A stretch of DNA of 64,000 bases from Podospora pseudocomata (taxonomy: Eukaryota > Ascomycota > Sordariomycetes > Sordariales > Podosporaceae). The notes below the pieces were generated by a model. The model worked only from the letters and a program-made list of their open reading frames with translations. It was not told the origin of the DNA and did no database searches. Numbering within the stretch: the stretch's first letter is position 1; every line of letters starts with the position of its first letter. Below, piece by piece: positions 22,572 through 35,847 of this stretch. Both the position numbers and the translations under genes were made by a program. The stretch covers positions 62,001 through 126,000 of the forward strand of contig NW_026946365.1 in the NCBI RefSeq assembly GCF_035222375.1. Reading direction: 5' to 3'.

Positions 22572-23503
22572 TCATCGCTGAATAAGAATGGCCGCTTCAG
22601 TTCCATCGTCCGGCTTCTTTGCTTCCAGTGTATGTTTGAGCCAGCATTGGGGACCATCGTTGAAGACAACACCCACACAGCCTGTTTTGTCGGCGCAAAC
22701 CTTGATGCAGTTTGTCAAGCTCGCTACTATCTTGTCTTTTACCAATCCAAACCCGGGATTGGTGTCCCCGAAAGCATAATTGACGTCGCAAAGTCGTTGG
22801 AACCTGAGCTCGCCACGCGAGGGCGAAGAGACATCAAGGTTGAGCCGGTCCACACCAGGGCACTCCATCGTGACAGGGCCGCTCGGGGAGTCCACTGTTC
22901 TAGCCGGCACTGAAGGGGTAGGCGTGGTCGTGGTTGTTGCTAATGTCGGTGTTGGTGTTGGTGTCAAGTCCGGCCCAGTTGTAGTCTCTGGAGCAATAGC
23001 TGGTGACGTCGGCGGTGATAGTGCCGTGTTGGAACTGCCTGTGACCGCCGCATTGGTACTCACTACGTCTTCATGCGATACGCTAAAGAGGGTGGATAGA
23101 TCAGCGGCTGGAAAAGGACATTGTAGTGTCTCTCATGGGTAAAGCGTCGTCCATTGACTCACCTGGTATTGCCCGCCGTTTTGATGGCCCCGGTTGCCAT
23201 GGCTCCTAGAAGACCAGCAAGAATGGCGATTATCACGAGGGCTACGAGAGCTACCCATGTAACCGGCTTTTTCCAAAAAGGCCGACCAGGCTTTTCAGGT
23301 ATTCCTGATTCATATCCTGCCAGCTCGTGTGGATATGCCGGTGGCATCTGACTCGGTACTATAGACGGCCGGTGATAGACCGGCTCATGTTTTGCGAGGA
23401 CCTCGGGGAACAGCGTATGTGGGTTGTCGTTTGGAATGAGGCCATCGTTGTACGGCATGGTCGGCGGAATCGCTTGACGTGGCGGTGTGTAGTTGCTGGC
23501 CAT
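22572..23503 (-). CDS. Single-pass membrane protein with PAN/apple-like C-terminal domain
   Basis: Exon 1 (from 23503) encodes a Pro/Tyr-rich cytoplasmic segment of about 75 residues, a WKKPVTW stop-transfer flank and a hydrophobic helix (VALVALVIIAILAGLLGAMA). Exon 2 encodes a Ser/Thr/Pro-rich stalk with TPTPTPTLATTTTTPTP. It ends in a Cys-containing domain (CDVNYAFGDT, NCIKVCADKTGCVGVVF, CWLKH) with PAN/apple-like spacing, and a TGA at 22572-22574. The donor CCAG|GTGAGT is strong, but no acceptor I can find keeps the phase (one base out), so the join is uncertain. This N-in/C-out layout is common among fungal cell-surface proteins; the ligand is unknown. Confidence 0.68.
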
Positions 23504-24270
23504 CTTCCCCTATGGCTCCGGTCTCAAGCAAACAGCTCTGGAGTTCGCCGCTGGAAACCAGACAGCGGGAGGAGAATGGTTTTAGAGAAAGGTCTCTTTT
23601 GATTGCGATTGCTGTGCCTCCTCCCGGCGTTGATGCGAAGATCATACTAAGGCGACATGGTTACATTTTGTGCGTTGTTGGTTCTCTTTCAGCGAATGGC
23701 GAACCGCACGGCCCCCAACAGCAGGCCATGACTGAAGATCGGTTTCGCCGTCACGTTGTCTACATAAAGCAGGTCAGAACACTGGAATTGTTGGACATTA
23801 GCTGACAACTGGCTGCAACCGTTGGAGAGTCGTGTATCTAGGGTATCTACCTTAGTCAGCAAGGCATAACTAAAGGAAAGTGGTTGAGAATATACCATGT
23901 ACAAGTATCATTCTCGGACCAAAGATGGGGGACGACATACCTCCCAGCTATCAGAAGCACCTGTTTCATATTACCGCCCAGTTACCCACCTATCTTTGCC
24001 GCGATGCCGCGTCCAGGACTGTAAGAACGTCCTAGATTAACCGAAGCCGCCAGGAATAAAGCAACGGAACATAGCGGAAACATAATCGAGCGTTACAGGG
24101 CACTATTGAATTGAATGTCAATACCAGGGTAGCATCTGTTTATTGTAATACAGAGTCTCGACTTCCACCGTTCCTTTATCCGGTCTGAATCATCCCTTTC
24201 CCTTCAGTCACTCCTTTAGATGTTCAGTGTCGTTAATTCCACCCAAGTTGCCGCCAGTCAACTATCTCAC
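23504..24270. other. Intergenic
   Basis: This 767-bp stretch lies between two minus-strand genes. No gene seen. Confidence 0.5.
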
Positions 24271-24777
24271 TTAGACACAGATACCGCCGCAATCGGCACC
24301 GCCGTTGCGAGGATCGCAGTCATCGCGCGGATCATCGATACAGACTCTGTCACCCTTGCACCGGAAGCCAGCAAAGCCTCCGCAAAACTCGCCAGGGTCA
24401 ATGCAGATTCCCGGTTTGTCACAAGCCATACCGCATCCCTCCACGTAAGGATTGTCCACGCAAATCTGACCTTTGGGGCAGGTGGCAGGGTTCACGCGGA
24501 AGCCACCGCAAGACTGAAATGTCGGTGTCGGTTTCGGTGTCGTTGTTGTTGTTGTAGTGCGCGAAGCCCGTGAGGTGACAAGCGTTGTCCGTATGGGAAG
24601 GGGAACATGTAGAGGAAGTCGAACACAGATTCCCTCGCCGGTGGGCGATTGCTCAAGTCTCTGACAGATCCATCCTGTCGGGCATCGTTCCAATTCAAGG
24701 CCGCAGGGGCGGACAAGACTCTCAGAAGAGACGACCAGGCTAAGAGCAAAGGTAATGATGGCAGTAGAGAGATGCAT
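24271..24777 (-). CDS. Small secreted cysteine-rich protein
   Basis: One exon encodes 168 residues from the ATG at 24777. This start gives a signal peptide (MHLSTAIITFALSLVVSSES). The mature protein has an N-terminal Cys module (CGLELERCPTGWICQR), a Thr-rich linker (TTTTTTPKPTPT) and two further modules: CGGFRVNPATCPKGQIC with CDKPGIC, and CGGFAGFRCKGDRVC with CGGIC. The modular C-G-G-F...C-P/K...C repeats suggest a disulfide-stabilised extracellular protein. I do not recognise a named family. An upstream in-frame extension exists but lacks a signal sequence. Confidence 0.78.
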   Translation of the reverse strand: MHLSTAIITFALSLVVSSESLVRPCGLELERCPTGWICQRLEQSPTGEGICVRLPLHVPLPIRTTLVTSRASRTTTTTTTPKPTPTFQSCGGFRVNPATCPKGQICVDNPYVEGCGMACDKPGICIDPGEFCGGFAGFRCKGDRVCIDDPRDDCDPRNGGADCGGICV

Positions 24778-26007
24778 TGTGTTTATCACAGGCCGTTGGC
24801 GAAGAGGTCGAGATGACGGAATCAGGGGGCAAGGTGAGGAACTTGGTCTCGAATTAATACTTGGGGACGATAGATACCTATGAATCAAGTCTCGGTGACA
24901 GTGTAAGCTGAGCACACGTCGCCAGACCCACAGCAGTCGAGAGAAGGTGTGGTACGTTGAACAGAAAGAGGAACCTTCTCGGATGCTATTTCCAAACTTG
25001 GCTTCATAATCTCGGCTGAAGTCTAAGCCTGCATCCTTGCCTGTAGTGATTTTCATTCCATTTGTGCTACATACAATGGCCAAGCCGGGGTTGTCTGGCC
25101 GTGGGTTAGACAGGCGCTCTTGGTTCCGTGGGCTTGTTCGCTACCACGCTTAACTGGCGATTATCCTATTTTTAGGGACTCGAGTGACAGTTGACGTTCA
25201 CATTACAAAGGACACCTAAATATCGCACCACGGTCCTCGAAATCAGGTAACGACTGCGAACACAGATGGTAGTAGTCCAGGTACTTGGTTCTCTATGAGA
25301 CTACCTTACCCGGGACCCAAGACATGTCAGTGCAAGACAAGCTCCCGACACACCCGTGGAATGGAATTGCATTCCCTTCTTTCCCGTGGCCAGGAGACTT
25401 ATCCTCTTTCCCATGTGTGCTTGGAGCAACTTACATGGTAGTCAGGAGCGGCACATCCTTGGCCCCGCTTATCATCTGTGGAACTAGCAACGGATGAATT
25501 TATCAATCGTGCATTACAGGAGGCAGGTAACTCGAGGTAACCGGTGATACAGTGCATAAGGCGCTGTTGGAGCCGTCAGCAGCCTTTTGTTCTCGACCTC
25601 ATAAGCGGGCTGAAAAGGGGGCCCCTTTGGGCACTTGCTGTTTATCGACCCTAGTTCCCGACTTATCAGAACAATTTCTGGTTCATTCTTGCGAAACTCG
25701 CAGTTCCCACACCTGCACACCACTATGGCTTCCGCAAGTCAACGGCAATGTCCGCCAAAGACAGGCCCTCCTTGCCGCAGATAGTGCTCCGGTAGTGGGG
25801 TCGGTTTCGCTTCGTTTGTTCCAGAATCGTTCTGCGCCGCCCCGCATTGCGTCATTTAACCCTCTGGAAGTGAGTGACGCCTTCATTTTCTCGGTGGGAA
25901 AAAAAAATAACATTTGTTATGATCATCAGCCAACGCTTCAGCAAGACACAACGTTGAACCTTAGCACACTGAAAAGGATCAAACAACAACCAGCAACCGG
26001 CTCAACC
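24778..26007. other. Intergenic, divergent promoter region
   Basis: About 1.2 kb between the Cys-rich secreted gene and the PBP-like gene. The frame of the latter stays open far upstream of its ATG, but that extension has no coding character. Confidence 0.5.
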
Positions 26008-27007
26008 ATGAGTTCCCAGCCCCTCAAGATCGGGTTTGTTCCCGAGCATTTCTCGACGCCCATTTACTTTGCCCACAAGCACTTTGGACTCGATGCCGAG
26101 CTGGTCCCCTTTCCCTCGGGGACCGGACACATGATCACGGCGATCCGGGCCGGGGAGATCGATGTGGCCATCGGTTTGACGGAAGGATGGATTGCTGGAT
26201 TGGGCAAGACAGAACAGACTGAGGAGAATGACGGCGGGTATAGACTCGTTGGAACATTTGTGGAAACGCCGCTTTGTAAGTGCATCCAGCTGTATTGTTG
26301 CGGGGGCTGTGACAAAAATTAACCGCTCGAATTCACTATCAAAAGGCTGGGCCATCTCAACAGGAAACCAGCGTCCTGAGATCCAATCCGTCGACTCGCT
26401 CAAAGGTGGCAAAATTGGCGTCTCCCGTATCGGCTCCGGCAGTTATGTCATGGGCTATGTTCTAGCGGATCAGCGTGCATGGCTCGTCCCAACCACGGGG
26501 GTGGGCACGTCAGCCGAGTCTGCGTCCCCTTACTCGGATTTTATGGTGTTCAACACGTTTGAGAATCTCCGGAAAGCAGTGAACGACGGGACTGCGGATT
26601 TCTTCATGTGGGAGCATTTTACTTCCAAAAAGTATTACGATAATGGAGAGATTAGACGTGTGGGGGAGATCTACACTCCCTGGTCAAGCTGGAAGATTGT
26701 GGCTTCCACCAAGTTGGTGAAGGGCACCGCGTTGGATGGCAGGGTGGATGATCTGCTGGAGAAGCTGAACAAGGGCATCCGGCATTTCAATGAGAATCCA
26801 GAGGAAGCAGTCGAGTACATCAGCACGAACTTGGACTACTCGGAAGAAGATGCTAGAGAATGGCTCAAGACAGTCAAGTTCTCGGAGAGAACACAGGGGG
26901 TTGACTTGGACGTGGTCAGGAGTACGATCGACATCCTGAACAAGGCCGGAGTCTTGACCCAAGGGAAAGGGATTCAGGCCGGAGATATGATTGTCAAACA
27001 ACGATAG
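26008..27007 (+). CDS. Ca3427-like periplasmic-binding-fold protein
   Basis: Exons 26008-26275 and 26346-27007 join in frame (T|GC) to 309 residues without a signal peptide. The N terminus has the type-2 substrate-binding-protein pattern (LKIGFVPEHFSTPIYFAHK, then GTGHMITAIRAGEIDVAIGL). The second lobe begins at SLKGGKIGVSRIGSGSYVM, with a later FFMWEHFTSK. This fold is shared with bacterial NMT1/THI5-like binding proteins, and the family includes Candida albicans Ca3427, structurally linked to pyrimidine/thiamine-type ligands. A cytosolic eukaryotic form is known. The ligand is unproven. It is convergent with a GNAT gene. Confidence 0.85.
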
Positions 27008-27126
27008 GCACCGGGTATTGGGGGTGCTTGATCTGTTTCAGCGAGTTTTGTTTAGAAATTTCTTAGACTAGGGCCTTGCGGCATTGACCTTGCATTTGTT
27101 CCACTTTTGATAGGCTCTTGCAACTG

Positions 27127-27645
27127 TCAGACTGGAGCATGTTCTGTTGTGTTCTGGCACTCTAGAAACATGGCATCGTTGCCATATCCTCTCAATTTTG
27201 CTGACATGTCTGCGTCATTCATCCCAGGCTCGAATCCAAATCGTCTCCAAAAGGCCAATGTGCCGTACACTGAGATAAGACAGGTAGTGCGGTAGTTGCG
27301 CGCAACGTCCAAAACCTTCTTGATACCTTCGGCAGCTAATCCACGTCCCTGGAATGAAGGGAGAATGGCGAGGTCGTGAATGTAATAGTGGTCGGCAGTC
27401 GGGGGTATCTCAACGAGCAGGGTATTCAGAGCGGGAGGGCAGTGTCCTGGAATGGGATGAGATATGATATAGCCGCAAATCTCCTGCCTTGATTCCAGAA
27501 CGAAGCATCCCTCAGGGAAGAGTTCTACCCGCTCTGCGAAAACAGAGGCACCTTCAGGGAGACCGGGGTGGATCTCATCAGCAACAAGCATGACAGCCGA
27601 GAGATCGTGGCTGTACATGGGGCGCCATGAGGCCGTTGGGTTCAT
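27127..27645 (-). CDS. GNAT-family N-acetyltransferase
   Basis: The ATG at 27645 gives 172 residues. An in-frame ATG lies 38 codons upstream (27759), but it adds an unusual His-rich extension and is less likely. The acetyl-CoA site reads DLAILPSFQGRGLAAEGIKK, the R/Q-x-x-G-x-G/A pyrophosphate loop. Around it lie FVLESRQEICGYIISHP and a C-terminal YGTLAFWRRFGFEP typical of the fold. The substrate is unknown; the family acetylates amines from small molecules to proteins. Only about 120 bp separate its stop codon from that of the binding-fold gene, so they are convergent neighbours and not an operon. Confidence 0.85.
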   Translation of the reverse strand: MNPTASWRPMYSHDLSAVMLVADEIHPGLPEGASVFAERVELFPEGCFVLESRQEICGYIISHPIPGHCPPALNTLLVEIPPTADHYYIHDLAILPSFQGRGLAAEGIKKVLDVARNYRTTCLISVYGTLAFWRRFGFEPGMNDADMSAKLRGYGNDAMFLECQNTTEHAPV

Positions 27646-28294
27646 TTTGGCGTTTGAAGTTGTTTCATGCCAAATCAAGAGGATTACAAGATGGTGATCA
27701 GTCACAAAAATGGTAAGTGAGGTAGATCCCCAATGGCAGCTACGGTTTGAATGAGTCATGGCTTTGACCCACTGCTGCTTGGTCTCCCTCGCTGTGGAGC
27801 TAGCTGGTGGCTTTCAAGGGCTCATGTTTCTGCCTTCTCTGGCACGATACTGCTCGCAGACTGTAGGATTGCTTATTTTACCCACAAGACTGTTAAATGA
27901 CTCCTACTTGCGGAGGCAGATATGTCCTTCTAGTAGACGCCGGTGGAGCTGAACATATCTCACGCAACCTACCTCGTCGTAGATAGGTATGCAAGTAACT
28001 CTGAAGAAACGGGCAGACAATGATCCAGGAGAAGCATGATGGCCGGGTCATTGTGAAGTGCCAATTCTTCCTTGGTGGGGCCGCTGTGCTACAAGGTAGG
28101 TAGGTTAATGCCGAATGTCGGTATCTTGGCCACCCCGCGCAATAGACATTTACCCACGGCAGAGTCCATATTGCCTCGAAGCCTCTCGGCTTATAGATCA
28201 CCATGGCCAGTGTAAGAACGACCTTCAAACATACCTATCTAGATCAACCTCGTCCCAGGAAATCGGTGTTATACCATCGACGCAGTTTATCACC
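27646..28294. other. Intergenic, divergent promoter region
   Basis: This 649-bp stretch lies between the GNAT and secreted-protein genes. It contains AAGGTAGGTAGG near 28,095. No gene seen. Confidence 0.5.
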
Positions 28295-29346
28295 ATGAAG
28301 CCTCAAGTCGTTCTCTTTCTCGCCTCTCTTCTTGCAGCAGGGCAGGCAGCAAGACCCTGTCCAGCATCTCCTGATCCAACTTCCTGGCAGATTTCCGAAT
28401 GGACCTACGATGCGCCCGATCGATCTCTACCAGGACGGGCAGGGACCGACTCGGTGATTGGTCTCTATCTCTCCACGGGCGGCACAACGTACAGCTGCTT
28501 CGGAATGTGGCCCGAGGAATGGAAAGGGTTTACTCAAGACAAATCCGCTTTGTTCTGGAGCAGTTGCGTGAACATTTTTGGCAGGCCAATCGATGACACG
28601 GTTAATTTTGCGATGGACTGGGAGAAAAGGATTTTGTATGCGAGTCATACTTTCAGTTGTGAGAACGAAGAGTATGTATAGCCGTGCAGACCAACAAGGG
28701 GGCCAAGTGTCATTGCTGACATATTCGTGTCGGACGCGAACAGGGTGTCTGGATTGGCCACCGCATCCATCGTCTTGCCTACTTCATGCGATAACACGGG
28801 CTCGGGGGGCAACCCAACGCGGTGTTTGACGACGTCGAGGCAGATCAACCTCAACACAACGCTGCAGGCGAGAGGACAAAGCCCTTGTTCTTCAGCACCC
28901 GCATCAGGGAGATATCTGGAGTCTTGGGAGATCAGAAACCATACTAGTCTGTACGAGTCCACGCCAGAAACCGAGGGCAACTTGTTTGTTGCTGTCAATA
29001 CAGTCACAAACGAGATATTTGAGTGCGCCAGCGAGGACCCTGCCGGAAATGGTGTTTGCACTCCGGTGGGTGCGTCGGGGGGGTTGACCATCGCCTCATT
29101 TAACCTGGATCCCGTCAGAAAGCTGCTTACAATGCGCCAGGTTTGGGCTTGTGGCAGCGGAGTTGGGTGAGTGCACGCATTCCAGACAAACCCCGATGGA
29201 TGAGAGGAGAGGTGACTGATGACTTGGTTGTTGATGTTAGCACGGTTGAAGCGCTTGGGGCTGCCTCTGTTCCTGCTCCCTGTTTTGAAGATGACGTTCC
29301 TATATGCGAGTCGAGCAGATTCTGGGTTGGTGGAAGCAAGGCATGA
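28295..29346 (+). CDS. Secreted protein of unknown function
   Basis: Three exons (28295-28671, 28744-29166, 29241-29346) join in frame to 301 residues. A signal peptide (MKPQVVLFLASLLAAGQAA) precedes a mature protein with about ten Cys. Visible stretches are ISEWTYDAPDRS, YSCFGMWPEEWKGF, LPTSCDNTGSGG, NRCLTTSR-like, and C-terminal VWACGSGVGTVEALGA and PAPCFEDDVPICE. Strong Trp and Cys content and NHT/NTT sequons suit an extracellular protein. No known catalytic motif is seen. Confidence 0.8.
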
Positions 29347-29632
29347 GCTGTAGTTTCTAGATAGATACCTCAACTGTATCAAAGCCCTTAACCCTGACGT
29401 GCCATTGTGTGACTGTACCTGGCAGCTCTCACCGCTCCGACCCACTCAACCCCCCGGGCATCTACGGTAGGTGGGGCTCCCCAACATTCGCCCCACCATT
29501 TTGCCCAGCTCTCGACTTTTGTCATCAGCAACACTTTTGGCCAAACCCCCAGATCCCGACCTCACCGACCACTGCCGCCCAACATCACCAGACATCCCGA
29601 CCGGCGTCGATCGCCGTAACTTTCCCCCAACC

Positions 29633-31285
29633 ATGGTTCTTCAAGATTTAGGTCGGCGCATCAACGCTGCCGTCACCGACTTGACGCGCGCCCCAAATCT
29701 CGATGAAAAGGTAGTTATCCTTTCCTTTTCGCTTTCCTTTCCTTCTCCTTAGGCCTACCCTTGCCTTTCTGCGTGTCTTAGCCGCTAACGAGTCGCACGT
29801 TGCAATCACTAGGCATTCGACTCTATGCTCAAGCAGATTTGCTCCGCCCTCCTCGAAGCAGATGTCAATGTCCGTCTCGTCGGCCGGCTCCGAAAAGACA
29901 TCAAAGCCGCAGTCAACTTCAAAGACCTCCCCCCAGCAGTCAACAAGAAGCGCCTCATTCAGAAAGCCGTCTTCGACCACCTCGTCGACCTCGTCGACCC
30001 CCATGCCGAACCCTTCAAGCCAAAGAAGGGCAAGTCCAATGTCATCATGTTTGTCGGCCTTCAGGGTGCCGGCAAGACCACAACCTGCACCAAGCTTGCT
30101 CGCCATTACCAATCACGTGGCTTTCGCGCCTGCCTAGTTTGCGCCGATACTTTCCGTGCCGGTGCCTTTGATCAGCTCAAGCAAAATGCGACCAAGGCCA
30201 AGATTCCATACTACGGCAGCTTGACGGAAACCGACCCGGCCGTCGTGGCCAAGGAGGGTGTCGACAAGTTCAAGAAGGAGAGGTTCGAGGTTATCATCGT
30301 GGATACATCTGGTCGTCATAGGCAAGAAAGTGCCTTGTTTCAGGAAATGATGGACATCCAGAACGCTATCAAACCAGACGAGACTGTCATGGTGCTCGAC
30401 TCGAGCATAGGGCAGCAGGCCGAGGGGCAGGCCATGGCCTTCAAGGAAGCCGCCGACTTTGGCGCCATCATCATCACAAAGACCGACGGCCATGCTGCCG
30501 GTGGTGGAGCAATCTCGGCCGTCGCCGCCACCCGCACACCCATTGTCTTTATCGGTACCGGAGAGCACATGCTGGACTTGGAGCGCTTCGTACCCAAGAA
30601 CTTTATCTCCAAGCTGCTGGGCATGGGTGACATGGCTGGTCTGGTGGAGCATGTCCAGTCGCTGAAACTGGACCAGAAGGACACGATCAAGCACATTACA
30701 GAAGGCATCTTCACTGTGCGGGACTTGAGGGATCAGCTGCAGAACATCATGAAGATGGGCCCGCTATCCAAGATGGCGGGCATGATTCCCGGCATGAGCA
30801 ATATCATGGCCAACATGGACGACGAAGAAGGGAGCCTGAAGCTGAAGAGGATGATCTATATCTGCGACAGCATGACGGACAAGGAGCTGGACTCGGACGG
30901 CAAGATCTTCATCGAGCAACCGACGCGCATGACAAGAGTGGCGCGGGGTTCTGGAACGACAGTCCGGGAGGTGGAGGACTTGCTGACACAGCAGAGGTTG
31001 ATGGCCGGCATGGCCAAGAAGATGGGCGGCAACATGAAGAACATGCAGAGGGCACAGAATGCCATGGGTGGAGGCAACAAGGCCCAACAGTTGGCTGCCA
31101 TGCAGAAGCGGTTACAGAGCATGGGCGGCGCCGGCGGGGCTGGTGGTGGCATGCCCGATATGGGCAGTCTGATGAAGATGCTTGGCGGCGGGGGCGGACC
31201 CGGAGGCGGCTTTGACATGAACGCCATGATGAAGCAGATGGGCGGCATGATGGGCGGAGGAGGAGGACGGGGCGGGAGGAGGTAG
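29633..31285 (+). CDS. srp54: Signal recognition particle 54 kDa subunit
   Basis: Exons 29633-29710 and 29813-31285 join in phase 0 to 516 residues. The N domain begins [13 protein letters not shown]. The G domain has the P-loop ([17 protein letters not shown]), [23 protein letters not shown] (G3) and [12 protein letters not shown] (G4). The methionine-rich M domain ([31 protein letters not shown]) ends in Gly/Met repeats and GGRGGRR. SRP54 binds signal peptides on ribosomes and, with its receptor, targets them to the ER using GTP. The length matches the family. This is a reliable housekeeping call. Confidence 0.97.
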
Positions 31286-31546
31286 TTTCGGTTTGCAAAG
31301 TCTTGAAGTCTTATACCAAAGGGAGAGGGTTTTGCATTAGTTTGGCGTCTGGGGTCTAGGGTCTGAAATGGGGCCAGCCATGGCGGCGGCTGTTTACGTT
31401 AAATACACGCGCACACATACCTACAGTTCACATTCAAGAAAGCCCTGACTTGTCTTGCTAGAAGCAAACGATAAACCCGGAATGATGATTCTACTAATAC
31501 AGCGAATGCGCCTATATATTTGCCCACTACACGCTCACGAACCTCG

Positions 31547-33500
<1,954 letters not shown>

Positions 33501-34369
33501 TGCGTCAGCATGAGATTGACGGACTGTGGTAGTTACGATGTTGTAGGGTTAAGCAAGACCCATCGAAGTGAACAGCGTGGACGCAAAAAAAGCCGGGTGC
33601 AGACTCAGCTGGCCGATCTGGAATGGTGGCTTTTGCCAAGAGACTTAGGGTGCATTATCTCCGGGTCAATTCATTCGAGCAGGTGAATGCATCTCAGCCA
33701 CCGGGTATATCGGTGCCGAAGATGGTTGGGCTCTACTGGCAAGGCATGGACTTCAGCGCCTTAGGTAGAGCCAAATGGGAGTCTTGCTGTGCTGATGGCA
33801 TGGTTTCAGAACATGTAAATGGATATATATGTACAGGTCTATGTATTGGACGGCTACGAGCTTCCACACGCCACACCTAACTTAGACACCGACATCTCCC
33901 TCTTCTCAGCATGTTGATGAGTACGTTGACAAACAGTCGTGGCAGAACGCGCGAATGAAGAAAGGATGAAGGAACCAAAATTCCGACTTGTAAGACCCTT
34001 GTTTTGTTTTACGAGAATTCATATGCAGTTAGGCAAATGTCATGCGAAAGTGCGTTGATAAGTAAATAGACTAAAAAGAGATATGCAGAATGGAATTTAA
34101 AAAGACCCTTTTGACGATGGTCGAGGCTTTTAAACCACGCCGAAAGACCCCCTATATAAGGTACATGAGCAATCACCCTCGTAGTTCCTACAAGAATGAG
34201 CGAGCAAGCAGCATGATGTTATTTCCACCGAGGTTCAATACATCAGACATACATGGGCAACTATCAGGTACCTCGGATAAAGAATGGATTCTTCGGTTCT
34301 TGACTACCTGTACCTAAAAGTCAAGGGCTTCTAGCCCCTAACGAGACCCAGGGCGGGTACTATCCTCTA
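33501..34369. other. Intergenic, with an orphan TATA-like element
   Basis: This 869-bp stretch lies upstream of the GH47 gene and downstream of the dehydrogenase gene. No gene is supported, although CCCTATATAAGG at about 34,150 resembles a plus-strand core promoter. Confidence 0.45.
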
Positions 34370-35847
34370 CTAATTAGGAGTCAAGACATAAATTTCGCCC
34401 TCGGCGCTGTTATCGCTTCCCACAAACAACCCTCTGCCCGCCGGATCCCAAGCAGCGGCTGTCAAGCGGAAGCAGTTGCTCATGGTTAGCCCATTGGCAG
34501 TGCAGCTTCCTGGGTTTGGTGCCGAGAAAATGTCCTTGTATCCCGTCATGCTGTCGGCCGGGGCAACAGGTTCGTACGTTCCATTAGGCAACTTTGTGAA
34601 GGGAATCTGGACTACCTTGAAGCCTGTGGCAGGCTGTCGATTCCAGCTCCCGTGGAACGTGACATACATATTCTTTGCATCGGAATCAAATGTGTTGGCA
34701 ATGGGGGCCGAGTGCGCTTGGAAGGTCAGCCGGGGTGGCACTGCTCGACCGTTGCAGGTCGCATCGTTATAGGACGAGTTTGGTGAGACGACAAAGTGGG
34801 AGCCAGTCTTGAGATTGGAGTTGGGGAAGTTGGCCGGGTTCCAGACAGAAAAGCAGGTCGGATATCCGTACCAAGCATTTCGAACGGTAAGGGGGTCGCC
34901 GACTGCCACCATGTTAGTCAATGAACATGGATGGGTACGGTAGGTCACGACATGACTAACGGTTATTGAGCTTCTCGGCCGGGTTATCGATGTGAATATC
35001 GCGACGCTGCCCATTTTCAGTTCGGGCAAAGTCCTAGAGCTGTTAGTACGGAATGTAAAGGCGAAAGGTGGAAAGTACATACGTCGCCGCTGTTCTCGAC
35101 ACCCCAGAACACGCCATTGGGATCGGCTGTGAAGCCAATCTCATTCCTGAGACCATATCCATACACCTCCCCTTCGGTATTGTAGTTGAAGCCGTTGCTA
35201 GGTGCCTTGCTGGCATCAAAGATTTTGATGATGGCCCTGCCAGTGCCAGGCTGCTGAGATGCCATGTCAAAGTTGGAGTTTGACCCAACTTGCAGCAACA
35301 CGAGATTGGGCTGCTGGGGGACTACGGCAACCGTTCTCGATGAATGGATGCCGGTTGACATGCCCCTGACGATGGTCTTTTGGTTGCTGATCTTGCGGGT
35401 AAGGGGATCGTAGGCCCAGCTCCACAGCGTTGTCTCACTGCTGGCATAGAGTGTCTTGCCGTCTGGAGTGATGGAAAGGCCGTGGTTGATTTGGTTGCCA
35501 GATATAAGCATGGCGGTGCTATTGATGCACCCGTTATCTCCAAATGTGTGCACAGAGATGCCACGCGTGTTTTGTGAAACCAGCATGTTGCCCTCGGTGT
35601 CCCACACGATGGTGCGCACTTGCTTGAGACCACCAGCAATCTTCATGGCGGACCATCCTGATTCCAACTTGTATTGGTAGCGGAAGTTGGCAACACCACT
35701 GCAGCTGGCAGGTTTTGGTAGCTGTCTGACAGCGGCCTCAGTGCCTTTTTGATGTTGTTAGAATTCAAACGGGAAGACAGGGGCACAAAAAGCAAACTAA
35801 CCGCTTGCCAAAGCTGCCACCGCAGCGACAATCTTGAACAGATGCAT
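34370..35847 (-). CDS. Secreted quinoprotein sugar dehydrogenase-like protein
   Basis: Four exons: 35847-35802, 35744-35083, one near 35,030-34,955, and the last ending at TAG 34370-34372. A signal peptide (MHLFKIVAAVAALASG) leads into a six-bladed beta-propeller pattern: LKQVRTIVWDTEGNMLVS, GLSITPDGKTLYASS, GRAIIKIFDASKAP, EVYGYGLRNEIGF with DPNGVFWGVENSGD, and DFARTENGQRRDIHID. Later blocks are YVTFHGSWNRQPATG and AAWDPAGRGLFVGSDN. GLRN-x-GF and GSWNR are marks of soluble PQQ glucose/sorbosone dehydrogenase-like proteins (fungal PDH-related). Oxidation of sugars outside the cell is the family role; the cofactor here is unproven. Confidence 0.85.

Noticed and set aside
24778-25083. Upstream in-frame extension of the Cys-rich secreted protein
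   Set aside because: It has no signal peptide itself and would bury the clear signal peptide at the ATG at 24777.
25552-26007. Upstream in-frame extension of the Ca3427-like protein
   Set aside because: The extension has no domain and leader-like composition; the family N terminus (LKIGFVPEHF) starts just after the ATG at 26008.
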